A stretch of 64,000 nucleotides of DNA from Lolium rigidum (Eukaryota; Streptophyta; Magnoliopsida; Poales; Poaceae), in the NCBI RefSeq assembly GCF_022539505.1, contig NC_061511.1, positions 30,452,620 through 30,516,619 of the forward strand, in the 5' to 3' direction. The stretch's first letter is position 1, and every line of letters starts with the position of its first letter. The translations under genes were made by a program, and so were the position numbers. Below are positions 1 through 10,670 of the stretch, one piece after another. Under the pieces are notes generated by a model. The model worked only from the letters and a program-made list of their open reading frames with translations, did not search any database and had not been told where the DNA came from.

Positions 1-2
1 TC

Positions 3-992
3 AGCAAGAAGTTAGATCCGCAGCTCAGGGGACAGATGATAGCCCTGTTGAAGGAATACCCGGATTGCTTCGCATGGGATTACACGAGAGATGCCTGGTT
101 TGGACGAGAGCATCATTGAGCATCGCCTCCCCCGAAGAAAGGATTTCGGCCGTTCCAACAACGAGCACGTCGGATGAGGGCCGAGATTCTGGAAGAAGTC
201 AAGAAGGAGATTGAGAAAATGTTGGCCGCCGGATTCATCAGGCCATGCAGGTATGCTGAGTGGATCTCCAGTATAGTTCCGGTGGAGAAGAAGGACGGCC
301 GATGGCGCGTGGCCATCGATTTCCGAGATCTTAACAGAGCTACCCCAAAGGACGAATATCCGATGCCCGTGGCGGAAACATTGATAAACGCCGCTGCTGG
401 CCACAAGGTGTTGAGCTTCATGGATGGCAACGCCGGTTATAATCAGATTTTCATGGCCCCGGAAGACATACACAAGACCGCATTCAGAGTACCAGGGGCA
501 GTAGGCTTGTTCGAGTACGTGGTCATGACCTTTGGTTTGAAGAATGCTGGTGCAACATACCAGCGAGCCATGAATTATATATTTCATGATCTGATCGGCA
601 AGTTGGTGGAGATCTATATCGACGACGTGGTGGTCAAATCGGTATCCATGGAGGGGCACTTGGACGATCTACGGCGCGTCCTAGAACGGACTCGGAAATT
701 CGGGCTGAGAATGAATCCGAAGAAGTGTGCTTTTGGCGTGACTGGCTGGTCAATTCTTAGGTTTTCTCGGTTCATGAACGGGGAATTGAGATCGGCCTCG
801 AAAAGTCAGGAGGCGGTGCGCACCATGCAGCCGCCGACCACGAAAAAGGAGCTTCAACGCCTCATCGGCAAGATCAATTTCGTCCGGCGGTTCATCTCTA
901 ATCTGTCAGGACGAATCGAGCCGTTCATGGCGCTGGTGAAGACCAAGTCTGACGACGAGTTTCACTGGGGCGTAACAGCAACGGGCGTTTGA
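3..992 (+). pseudogene. Tat-A pol: reverse transcriptase domain, frameshifted
   Basis: Frame 3 is open from 174 to 992 and shows RT blocks: WRVAIDFRDLNRAT, the hydrophobic core after GHKVLSFMDGN, FGLKNAGATYQRAMN, and the catalytic box YIDD at 615-626, whose two Asp bind metal. The connection region ends with KKELQRLIGKINFVRRFI. Upstream (3-173) the frame is broken by a stop at 117-119 and by local frame changes before the RFxPFQQRARR-type motif. The frame is lost again near 968-975, where RNase H sequence continues in frame 1. It would copy element RNA into cDNA; this copy cannot make full-length pol. No conventional start is expected, since pol is made as part of a polyprotein. Confidence 0.9.
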
Positions 993-1340
993 TGAAATTA
1001 AGCGATATCTAACAACGCCGCTCGTGCTAGTTCCGCCCCAAGAAGACAGGCCATTCTACATCTACCTGTCGCGAGCTGATACGTCCATCGCTTCGATGGT
1101 GGTGCAACTTTACGACGGCGTTGAAAGAGTCGTTTTCTACCTCAGCAGAAGGATGCCGGACGCGGAGACAAGATACCCCGAGGTCGAGAAACTTTGCCTC
1201 CGCTTATTCTTCACCTGCACCAAGCTCCATCACATCCTTCCGACGGCGGAGATCATCGTCATCTCGTAAATCAGACGTCGTCAAACACATGTTGTCGGCC
1301 TCCGTTTTGAAAGGCCGACTCGGTAAATGGATGCTTGCGC
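993..1340 (+). pseudogene. Tat-A pol: first (native gypsy) RNase H domain, decayed
   Basis: Frame 1 from about 975 to 1269 reads on from RT into a gypsy-type RNase H: PFYIYLSRADTSIASMVVQLYDGVERVVFYLSRRM, then DAETRYPEVEKLCL. The catalytic start is eroded, as in Tat elements where the native domain is degenerate. The frame breaks at the stop ending at 1269, and the tail (KSDVVKHML..., then KGRLGKWMLALS) continues in another frame to about 1340. The domain would degrade RNA in RNA-DNA hybrids during reverse transcription. Confidence 0.8.
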
Positions 1341-1885
1341 TGTCGAATTTGATCTCCGTACCAGCACTGCGAAGGCAGTTAAGGGCCAAGCGTTAGCCGA
1401 TCTCATCGCTGAACGGATCAGCACCAATATAGCAGCACTATCCATTCGTGCATGGGCTATGTTCTTCGATGGATCGGTTTGTGACGACGGTTGCGGCATC
1501 GGCATTCTGCTCGTATCGCCTCGGGGGAGAATACTCCTTCTCCATCGGATTATCTACCCCTTGCACCAACAACGTAGCGAATATGAGGCAATACGTAAAG
1601 GAATGGAATTGTTATTGGAAGCTGGAGCTGAAGTCTGTAGAGCTCTTCGGAGACTCAAAGTTGGTGATTAACCAGCTCACGGAGGAATATAATTGCGAAA
1701 GTGAATCGCTGTTCCCATATTGGGTGGAATGCCGTGAGTTGATGACACAGTTCCGGTACATCAACTTCAATTGGATCCCAAGGTCCCGGAATACCGATGC
1801 CAACAATCTCGCACAAATGGCGTCAGAGCTACATAGATATAGCCGACGGAGCGGAAGTTCGGATACAATTCCTGGAACGGAATGA
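1341..1885 (+). pseudogene. Tat-A pol: second (archaeal-like) RNase H domain, frameshifted
   Basis: A second RNase H follows the first. The block AWAMFFDGSVCDDGCGIG carries the first catalytic Asp; EYEAIRKGMELLLEAGAE carries the Glu; ELFGDSKLVINQL carries the second Asp; NTDANNLAQMAS has the last Asp. These blocks fall in two frames (1327-1671 and 1448-1885), so at least one indel lies between about 1530 and 1640. Possession of an extra archaeal-type RNase H (RVT_3-like) is a published hallmark of the plant Tat lineage and is the main reason for that assignment. Confidence 0.82.
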
Positions 1886-3143
1886 TTGGAGAGCCGAGAT
1901 CTTCGATTATTTGAAAGATTCGGCTCGGGGGCACCTAAACGGGTGAGATACAGAGCCATGAAGTATGTCCTTATAGGAGATGATATGTTCTACAGGACAT
2001 TAGAAGGGTTGCTACTCAAGTGCCTAGGACCGACTGAGTCCAATCGGCTCTTACATGAGGTGCATGAAGGCGCCTGTGGAACGCATCAGTCGGCTCATAA
2101 GATGAAGTGGTTGATCGAGCGATCGGGGTTTTATTGGCCCACTATGCTTGAAGATTGCTTCAATTATTACAGGGGTGCCAAGCATGTCGGATGTTTGGAA
2201 AATTCAGATGGTGCCAAGCATCGGCGATGAACCCCATCATCAAGCCTTGGCCGTTTCGGGGTGGGGCATGGATATGATCGGCAAAATCCATCCGGCATCG
2301 TGTAAAAAACATGAATGGATTTTGGTTATCACAGATTATTTCACCAAGTGGGTGGAGGCCGTCCCTATGAAAAAAGTAACATCGGAGGACGTGATCAAGT
2401 TTGTGAAAGAACACGTCATTCATAGGTTTGGAATTCCTCGGACTATCACGACCGATGGAGGTTCGGTCTTCACTTCTAAAGAATTCAGGAAGTTCCGTGA
2501 TGACGTAGGGATTAAACTGATCCGATCATCCCCATACTATGCTCAAGCTAACGGACAGGCCGAGGCGTCCAATCAAAGCCTGATCAAGCTGATCAAGAGG
2601 AAAATTGACGAGAACCCTCGGGATTGGCATGAGAAGCTATCAGAAGCGTTATGGGCCTACCGCATGTCGTGCCACGGAGCTATAAAGACCTCGCCGTACC
2701 AGCTTGTCTATGGACAGGAGGCCGTATTGCCTTGGGAAATTACGGCTGGATCAAGACGCGTCACGTTTCGGAATGATCCGACAACGGAAGAGTATGCAGC
2801 TTTGATGAGCGACACTATTGAGGACTCAACAGAACTCAAGCTTTGGTCGTTGGAGAAGATTAAGGAGAACAAAGCCAGGGTGGCTCGTGCCTACAACAAA
2901 AAGGTTAGGCCAAAGGAGTTCCAAGTTGGTGATCTTGTGTGGGAAGCTGTGTTGCCATTGGGAACCAGGGATAAGGCATATGGCAAATGGTCTCCTAATT
3001 GGCACGGCCCGTACAAAGTGGTCCAGGCCTTGAAGGGTAATGCGTACATGCTGGAGGAATTGAGCGGCGAAAAGTTCCCCGTGGCTGTTAATGGTCAACA
3101 CCTCAAGAAATATTTCCCAAGCATGTGGGATGATGGACAGTAA
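1886..3143 (+). pseudogene. Tat-A pol: integrase
   Basis: The zinc-binding N-terminus is seen as the HEVHEGACGTHQSAHKMK block, followed by FYWPTMLEDC and a C-x2-C pair near 2176-2187, where a frameshift occurs. The catalytic core is open in 2148-3143: D63 (ITDYFTKW), D103 (TTDGGSVF) and E139 (GQAEASNQ), giving DD35E spacing. The C-terminal part has GDLVWEAVLPLG and YGKWSPNWHGPYKVV, the GPF/Y-type module, and ends at TAA 3141-3143. It would insert element cDNA into the genome. No chromodomain is visible, as expected for Tat. Confidence 0.88.
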
Positions 3144-3556
3144 GATGTGGGGGCCGATTTCAGAATCGGCCAATAAAAAAAAAAACATATATACATCGGA
3201 GCCGATGCACAGGCATCGACTTGAGAAAACGTATGGAGATTAACAGTATGCAAGTACAGCCGATGCACGGGCATCGACTTCAGAAAACAGAGCCGATACG
3301 CTGATATCGACTTTAGCAAAATAAGTTTATACAACAGCTTGGCCTCGGACAGACAAGATGAGCCGATATTTTGCCATCGGCTCCTCGTACGACAACTCCA
3401 TTCGGCAATCGACAAGGGAGCGGAATTAGTTGAGGGATTTTCTTCATTGATAAGGGGATTTCTTACAAAGAAAGAGCCGATTGCTCGGGAAGGAGAACAA
3501 AAGAAGGGTCTATCGACCAATCTACTATTGCTAGGCCTATACTAGTAGATCTTAAT
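3144..3556 (+). repeat. Tat-A 3' noncoding tract with repeated GCCGAT units
   Basis: No ORF of note. The tract is built from short imperfect repeats that contain GCCGAT or ATCGGC, for example the unit around AGCCGATGCACAGGCATCGA at about 3201-3220, again near 3259 and 3290. Similar units occur in Tat-B at 15417-16000. Confidence 0.7.
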
Positions 3557-4038
3557 CTACGGGCCGTCGCTTCCTTCGTCGTCATCCTCGGAACTCTCAT
3601 CGGCACTACTGCCGATGGGTTCCTCGTCGCTGCTTCCGTAACCCTCTACGGGAGCTTCGTCTTCGTCTTCATCGTCGCTCGTCGTCGTCGTCCCACCACA
3701 TGCGGAGGCGCTCGCCGGCGGGTAACCCTCGAGGGAGTCGTCGTCGTCGTCATCGTCTTCCTCTTCCTCTTCTTCGGAGGTGGGGCAGCCGTCCCGGGGA
3801 ACCGGTCGTCCTCGCTCTCCGACTCCGGCCTCCCGACGGCGAGGAACTGAAGATCTTCGTCCCCGCTGGTCAGGGACTGGTCGTCTTCGGACCAGACAGA
3901 GGAGGCATGGTCTTCCAGGTCCCATGCTTCTGGGGCGCGGATGTCCGGTGGCGTCTCGCGAGAGGAGGAGGACCCGAAGGAAAGTTCGGAGGAGGAGTCG
4001 TGGAAGACCGACGAAGAGGAAGAAGAAGAGGAAGACAT
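3557..4038 (-). pseudogene. Antisense acidic accessory protein of Tat-A, frameshifted
   Basis: On the minus strand an ATG at 4038 opens a protein starting MSSSSSSSS, with LTSGDEDLQFL and SESEDD, which then loses frame near 3790. The following frame carries a long Glu/Asp run and EAPVEG before a stop at 3557. The intact counterpart in Tat-B (19606-20064) has the same order: Ser-rich start, LTDGEDDLQFL, a Glu/Asp run, EAPAEG, acidic tail. Maize Grande, another Tat element, is published to carry an antisense accessory gene here that encodes a nuclear protein. Function here is unknown; a nuclear acidic protein is inference. Confidence 0.7.
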
Positions 4039-4119
4039 GGCTGTGGGAGTTTGGGGGTTTTTTGGGTGCCGATGGCCAGAACAGAGCAAGATGGTGAAAT
4101 GGCGAACTGCTTAGGGCGG

Positions 4120-4127
4120 TTAAATAA
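4120..4127 (-). promoter_or_regulatory. Candidate TATA-like box for the antisense acidic gene
   Basis: TTATTTAA on the minus strand, 82 bp upstream of the ATG at 4038. The same octamer lies 81 bp upstream of the Tat-B counterpart (20145-20152). Confidence 0.45.
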
Positions 4128-4329
4128 AGGGGGCCACGGTGAAAAAATTCAATGCCACAGCAGTTTTCGAGGAGGCAGTACTCAAAGACAACGGTCAAAT
4201 TGTGCGGAGCAAAGGTTCTGCTCTGCCATGACATGACCCGACGAAAAATGCTGCAATGGTTCTGCTCTGCCATGACATGACCCGACGAAAGAAAAACGTA
4301 ATGATTTTGGAAATATTATTTCCAAAACC

Positions 4330-4340
4330 AGGGGGGCATG
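4330..4340 (+). promoter_or_regulatory. Polypurine tract of Tat-A
   Basis: AGGGGGGCATG directly precedes the LTR start TGTTATCACC. This is the expected plus-strand primer position, matching AGGGGGCATG before 20351. Confidence 0.7.
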
Positions 4341-5514
4341 TGTTATCACCAGAATTTGACCGAGTCAGAGGTGGGCCGCAATCAATATGGGTTTAAAGGA
4401 AGTATACATGGAGAATCATGTGAATCGGCCTTTTATACCAAGTTGGGCTTAATTGCCCGTGTATCTGTAACATATTAGATCGTATCTTAGTTTAGAGATA
4501 GAATCTTAGTCGTGCACGGTTTAGTGCACGCCCACATTAGAAAGTCCCCTGGACTATAAATATGTACCTAGGGTTTATGGAATAAACAACAACTCACGTT
4601 CAACCCCAAAAACAAACCAATCTCGGCGCATCGCCAACTCCTTCGTCTCGAGGGTTTCTATCGGGTAGCGACATGCTGCCTAGATCGCATCTTGCGATCT
4701 AGGCAGCACAAGCCCCACGTTGTTCATGCGTTGCTCGTATCGAAGCGCTTTTGATGGCGAGCAACGTAGTTATCATTAGATGTGTTAGGGTTAGCATTGT
4801 TCTTCGTTTAAGCATGCTTACGTAGTGCAACCCTTGCATATCTAGCCGTCCTCACGCCTATCTCAGGTGTGGGGCGGCACCCCGCTTGATCATTGTTTAG
4901 TAGATCTGATCCGTTACGATTGCTCCTTGTTCCGCAAGGATTAGGTTAATATCTGCAATAGTTTGGCCTTACAAAGGGGGAGGATCCTGTGGCACGTAGG
5001 GTGGCGTTCGCAAGTCCTAAACGGGATGTTCCTAGGATCAACTCCATGTTGGTTTTTTGGCCTCGTTTAGGATCGGCTTACGAGCACCGTGCGTGGCCAT
5101 CTGGCCCAACCTGGAGTAGGATGATCCGATTATGTGGTGAAAACCCTAAATCGTCGTAGATCTCATTAGCTTCATCTTGATCAAGCAGGACCACCAAGTA
5201 TCCGTGCACCCCGTACGGATCATGGGTGGATCGGCTCTTTGAGCCGATTCACGGGATAACCCGAGAGCCGATCGAGGCTCGTATTTAACGTTTACATGTA
5301 TGCCCTGCAGGAAACTAAGCGAGGCAACCTCATCACCTTCCTGACCAGGTATAGGTCAGGTGGCACGCCCTTGCACTTCGCAACGCCGCGTGTGACCAGA
5401 AGAGCATTGCGGGCCGTCGCTCGGAGGGGTCTCAGCCCGCCGCAGCTCTAGGCTCCCCCCGGCTCTACAGTGTTGACAAGGCCGCTGCCCGCCGGTGGGT
5501 TTTGGCAGTCAACA
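4341..5514 (+). repeat. 3' LTR of Tat-A (1174 bp)
   Basis: Starts TGTTATCACCAGAATTTGAC and ends GGCAGTCAACA (TG...CA). A TATA box TATAAATA lies at 4555-4562. The transcribed part holds three strong inverted repeats (4675-4707, 4729-4766, 4845-4878) that recur in the Tat-B LTRs. Clearly related to, but diverged from, the Tat-B LTRs, so it is a separate older insertion. Confidence 0.92.
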
Positions 5515-7359
5515 GAGGACCACCACAAATTGTTGTACCCAGGTTGTGAAGATGGGCATAGAAAGCTGGGTAGCATATTGAAATTGCTGAAATGGAAGGC
5601 AGAGGTCGGTGTGACTGACTCGGGATTTGAGAAATTGATGATAATATTAAAGAAGCTGTTTCCAAGAAATAATGAATTGCCCGTCGAGTACATATGAAGC
5701 AAAGAAGCTTGTCTGCCCTCTAGGATTAGATGTGCGGAAGATACATGCATGCATTAATGATCGTATCCTCTACCGCGGTGAGAAGTACGAGAATTTGAAT
5801 AAATGTCCGATATGTGGTGCATTGCGGTATAAGATCAGAAAAGATGACCCTGGTGATGTTGAGGGCGAGCCACCCAGGAAGAGGGTTCCTGCGAAGGTGA
5901 TGTGGTATGCTCCAATAATACCACGGTTGAAACGTTTGTTCAGAAACAAAGAGCACGCCAAGTTGTTGCGATGGCACATGGAAGAACGTAAGAAAGACAC
6001 GATGTTGAGGCACCCCGCTGATGGTCGGCAGTGGAGAAACATCGGGAGAGAGTTCCCGGATTTTGCAGGTGAGGCAAGGAACTTATACTTTGGTCTAAGT
6101 ACAGATGACATGAATCCTTTTGGGGAGCAGAGCTGCAGTCACAGCACCTGGCCCGTGACTCTATGTATTTACAACCTTCCTCCTTGGTTGTGCATGAAGC
6201 GGAAGTTCGTTATGATGCCAGTGCTTATCCAAGGCCCAAAGCAACCGGGCAACGACATTGATGTGTACCTAAGGCCATTAGTCGATGAACTTTTGGAGTT
6301 GTGGGCCAAACCAGGTGTACGTGTGTGGGATGAGCACACGGAGCAAGAATTTGACCTACGAGCGTTGCTATTCGTAACCATCAATGATTGGCCTACTCTC
6401 GGTAACATTTCGTGACGTACGAACAAAGGATACAATGCATGCACACACTGTTTAGATGAGACTGAAAGTAAATATTTGGGAAAAAGAAGAAAAGTTGTGT
6501 ACCCGTTCAATCGTCGTTTCCTTCCGCGCAAGCATCCCTTAAGGAAAAAAGGCAAGCATTTCGATGGCGAGGCAGACCGCCGTCCGAAGCCCGTCCCCGT
6601 AGTGGTGCTGATATATTTGACATGGTAAAGGATTTAAATGTTATCTTTGGAAAGGGTCCAGGCAGTCGACCTGTTCCGAAAGACGATGACGGACACGCGC
6701 CCATGTGGAAGAAGAAATCTATTTTTTGGGAGCTAGAATATTGGAAAGTCCTGGAAGTCCGCTCTGCAATCGACGTGATGCACCTGACCAAGAATCTTTG
6801 TGTGAATATTCTAGGTTTTCTGGGCGTGTATGGAAAGACAAAAGATACACCAGAAGCACGGGAGGACCAAGAACTTCATAAAGGACGAAACGGCAATTAT
6901 CCAGGGCAGTTTGTAGGGCCTGCCAGCTACGCTCTTACCAAACAAGAGAAGGAGATCTTTTTTGAAGCCCTATTCAGTATCAAGGTTCCGTCTGGTTTGT
7001 CGTCGAATATAAAGGGGATAGTAAATATGAAGGAGAAAAAATTTCAGAACCTGAAGTCCCATGACTGTCACGTGCTTATGACACAATTGCTTCCGGTTGC
7101 ATTGAGGGGACTTCTACCAGAAAATGTTCGACTAGCCATTGTGAAGATATGTGCATTCCTCAACGCAATTTCTCGAAGGTAATGGATCCGTAAACTTTGT
7201 CAGGATTACAAGAAGATGTGGTCGAATGTCTTGTCAGCTTCGAGTTGTTGTTCCCACCATCCTTCTTCAATATTATGACGCACCTCCTCGTTCACCTAGT
7301 TGAAGAGATTAGAATTCTCGGTCCTGTATTTCTACACAATATGTTCCCCTTCGAGAGGT
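5515..7359 (+). pseudogene. CACTA (En/Spm) transposase TNP2 fragment, interrupted
   Basis: TNP2 transposases cut and rejoin CACTA transposons. The Transposase_21 region runs from LYPGCEDGHRKLG through CPLGLDVRKIHAC, CPICGALRYK, PRKRVPAKVMWYAPIIPRL, NPFGEQSCSHSTWPV and DDGHAPMWKKKSIFWELEY to IDVMHLTKNLCVN. A DUF4218-type part (HDCHVLMTQLLPVALRGLLP; IMTHLLVHLVEEI; HNMFPFERL) follows. It is dead: an extra C in 5680-5682 shifts the frame, TGA at 6413-6415 is an in-frame stop, a frameshift lies near 6590, and another plus a TAA near 7164-7200. Both ends are cut by LTR insertions (Tat-A left, C1 right). TIRs and neighbouring CACTA parts are not visible. Confidence 0.9.
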
Positions 7360-10300
7360 TGATGACCCACAAGTATAGGGGGTGTATCGCAGTATCTTCG
7401 ATAAGTAAGAGTGTCGAACCCAACGAGGAGCAGAAGGTGTTGACAAGCAGTTTCGATGAAGGATTCACTGTAAATGCTCACATACAAGTATTCGTGGGGT
7501 TTTGATGTAGCAGTTGAATAAAGTACGAGTAAGTAAAGTGCGAGAGTAACAATTGCAGCGAGTGGCCCAATCCTTTTTAGCACAAAGGACAAGCCGGTTT
7601 GTTTACTTATAATGACCAAACGTTCTCGAGGACACACGGGATTTTAGTCTAGTGCTTTCGCTACATACGGCTAATTAATCTTTATTGTTTTGATAAGTGT
7701 TGTGTGGGTGAACCTGTGCTAATGTACCGCCCTTCCTAGGACTAATACATACTTGTGATTATACCCCTTGCAAGCATCCGCAACTACAAGAAAGTAATTA
7801 AGAATAAATCTAACCACAGCCTTAAACTCGAGATCCTGCTATCCCTCCTCGCATCGATATACCAACGGGGGCTTAGGTTTCTGTCACTCCGGCAACCCCG
7901 CAATTGGCAAACGAGTACAAGATGCATTCCCCTAGGCCCATAAAGGTGAAGTGTCATGTAGTCGACGTTCACATGACACCACTAGAAGAATAACACCACA
8001 ACTTAAATATCATAACATTGAATATTACTCAACCATACTTCACTACTAACATTTAGACTTCACCCATGTCCTCGAGAACTAAACGAACTACTCACGAGAC
8101 ATTATATGAAACATGATCAGAGGTGATATGATGATGAATAACAATCTGAACATAAACCTTGGTTCAACGGTTTCACTCAATAGCATCAATAACAAGTAGA
8201 AATCAATACCGGGAGAGTTTCCCCTATCAAACAATCAAGATCAAACCCAAATTGCTATGGCGATGATGATGTCCAGCGGTGGAGACGGCGGTGATGATGG
8301 TGGAGATGATGATGATGGTGATGGAGATGATGTCCAGCTCGATGACGGTGACGATGGCGTCGATTTCCCCCTCCCGGAGGGAATTTCCCCGGCGGATCTC
8401 AGCCCGTCGGAGAGCTCTTTTCTCTCTGGTGTTCTTGTAGGATAACGTTGCATAGAAAGAAAAAAATTTCCTACCGCGAACACGCAATCCAAGCCAAGAT
8501 GCAATCTAGAAGACGGTAGCAACGAGAGGGTATCGAGTCTCACCCTTGAAGAGATTCCAAAGCCTACAAGATGAGGCTCTTGTTGCTGCGGTAGACGTTC
8601 ACTTGCCGCTTGCAAAAGCACGTAGAAGATCTTGATCACGATCGCTTACGGCGCCACGAACGGGCAGCACCTCCGTACTCGGTCACACGTTCGGTTGTTG
8701 ATGAAGACGACGTCCACCTCCCCGTTCCAGCGGGCAGCGGAAGTAGTAGCTCCTCTTGAATCCGACAGCATGACGGCGTGGTGTCGGTGGTGGTGGAGAA
8801 CTCCGGCGGAGCTTCGCTAAAGCTACGCGGGAGATATGGAGGAGAGGAGGGCGGCTAGGGTTTGGGAGGGGGTGGCCGGCCTCAAGGGGTGCGGCCAACT
8901 TGTGGCTTTGTGGTGGCCGGCCCCCTCCCCTATGCCCCTCATTATATAGGTGGAACCCCAAGAGTTGGTCTCCAAGTCTTCGAATAAGACCCGAACCAAA
9001 AACCTTCCATATGGAGGGGAAACCTAGCCAAGCTAGGACTCCCACTAGAGGTGGGAGTTCCACCTCCCATATGGGGGGTGGCCGGCCCCCTAAGGGGGAG
9101 TACACTTGGGACTCCTCCCCCACTAGAGTTGGCCGGCCATGGAGGTGGAGTCCCATGTGGACTCCACCTTCCTTGGTGGTTTCTTCCGGACTTTTCTAGA
9201 ACCTTCTAGAACCTTCCGCGTCAATTTAATTCACATAAAATGACATCCTATATATGAATCTTATTCTCCGGACCATTCCGGAACTCCTCGTGATGTCCGG
9301 GATCTCATCCGGGACTCCGAACAAATATTCGAATCTCCATTCCATATTCAAGTACTACCATTTCAACATCCAACTTTAAGTGTGTCACCCTACGGTTCGT
9401 GAACTATGCGGACATGGTTGAGTACTCACTCCGACCAATAACCAATAGCGGGATCTGGAGATCCATAATGGCTCCCACATATTCAACGATGACTTTAGTG
9501 ATCGAATGAACCATTCACATACAATACCAATTCCCTTTGTCACGCGATATTTTACTTGTCCGAGGTTTGATCTTCGGTATCACTCTATACCTTGTTCAAC
9601 CTCGTCTCCCGACAAGTATCGTTTACTCGTACCGTGGTATGTGGTCTCTTATGAACTCATTCATATGCTTGCAAGACATTAGACGACATTCCACCGAGAG
9701 GGCCCGGAGTATATCTATCCGTCATCGGGATGGAAAAATCCCACTCGTTGATCCATATGCCTCAACTCATACTTTCCGGATACTTAATCCCACCTTTATA
9801 GCCACCCATTTACGCAGTGGGTGTTTGGTGTAATCAAAGTACCTTTCCGGTATAAGTGATTTACATGATCTCATGGTCATAAGGACTAGGTAACTATGTA
9901 TCGAAAGCTTTATAGCAAATAACTTAATGACGAGATCTTATGCTACGCTTAATTGGGTGTGTCCATTACATCATTCATATAATGATATAACCTTGTTATT
10001 AATAACATCCAATGTTCATGATTATGAAACTAATCATCCATTAATCAACAAGCTAGTTTAAGAGGCATACTAGGGACTTCTTGTTGTCTACATATCACAC
10101 ATGTATTAATGTTTCGGTTAATACAATTATAGCATGATATATAAACATTTATCATAAACATAAAGATATAAATAATAACCACTTTATTATTGCCTCTAGG
10201 GCATATCTCCTTCAGTTCTCCGCCCCGCAGAGGCGGCTGTAACTCTTCGCGAGGTACCCTCTGTGGCTTAGGTCTTCGGGACGAAGGATTTAGCGAAGAA

Positions 10301-10658
10301 AAGGAGGCGAGAGGGGCTGTGGGCCCCCCTCCTCACTGGGCGGCGCGGCCAGCCCATGGGCCGCGCCGGCCTATGGTCTGGGCCCACCTCGGGTCCCCTC
10401 GGCTCCCCCTTCTGGCTTCCTTCGTCATCTGGAAAAATAGGATTTTTGGTATAATTTCCATCAGCTGTTGATCTTCCGAAATATTGCATTCTGACGGTGC
10501 TTTTTCCAGCAGAATCCTGGCTCCGGTGCTCGATCCTCCAATAATCATGAAACATGCAAAATAGATGAAATAACATAAGTATTATGTCCAAATATGAAAT
10601 ATATCAATGAATAACAGCAAATTATGATATAAAATAGTGATGCAAATTGGACGTATCA
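7360..10658 (-). repeat. 3' LTR of C1, split by a copia solo LTR
   Basis: On the minus strand it begins TGATACGTCCAATTTGCATC and ends CTTGTGGGTCATCA. Without the insert (1779 bp plus one 5-bp duplication) it is about 1515 bp; the C2 copy at 62016-63525 is 1510 bp. The GAT-rich stretch around 8256-8350 gives long plus-strand frames but is LTR sequence present in both copies, so I do not call it coding. Confidence 0.9.
8436..10214 (-). mobile_element. Solo LTR of a BARE/WIS/Angela-type Ty1/copia element (1779 bp)
   Basis: On the minus strand it begins TGAAGGAGATATGCCCTAGA and ends TGCAACGTTATCCTACA. The sequence after TG (ATATGCCCTAGAGGCAATAA) and the CCTACCGCGAACACGCAATC block near the other end are typical of this grass copia group, as is the length. 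Perfect target duplication GTTCT at 8431-8435 and 10215-10219. The matching position in C2 (63085-63089, GTTTT) is uninterrupted, an empty site. No internal region remains, so recombination between two LTRs has removed it. Confidence 0.93.
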
Positions 10659-10670
10659 ACCCCCCAAGCT
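10659..10670 (-). promoter_or_regulatory. Polypurine tract of C1
   Basis: Minus-strand AGCTTGGGGGGT abuts the LTR start TGATACG. C2 has the equivalent at 63526-63538. Confidence 0.75.

Larger units (their letters stand above)
1..5514 (+). mobile_element. Ty3/gypsy LTR retrotransposon, Tat lineage, 3' part (Tat-A)
   Basis: The window opens inside pol. Reverse transcriptase, two RNase H domains and integrase follow in gypsy order, then a 3' noncoding tract, an antisense acidic gene, a purine tract and the 3' LTR. A second RNase H and antisense accessory genes between pol and the 3' LTR are known traits of the plant Tat lineage. The LTR is the same family as those of Tat-B at 11569-21515. The element sits in a CACTA transposase gene; bases after the LTR are GAGGA (5515-5519), but the left target copy lies outside the window. 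Several frameshifts make this copy inactive. Confidence 0.9.

Noticed and set aside
3700..4236. 178-aa plus-strand ORF, Arg/Gly-rich
   Set aside because: Shadow of the antisense acidic gene; not shared as a protein by Tat-B.
8227..8639. Asp/Gly- or Ser-rich ORFs on both strands
   Set aside because: GAT/GGT-rich sequence inside the C-family LTR, also present in C2; composition, not a gene.
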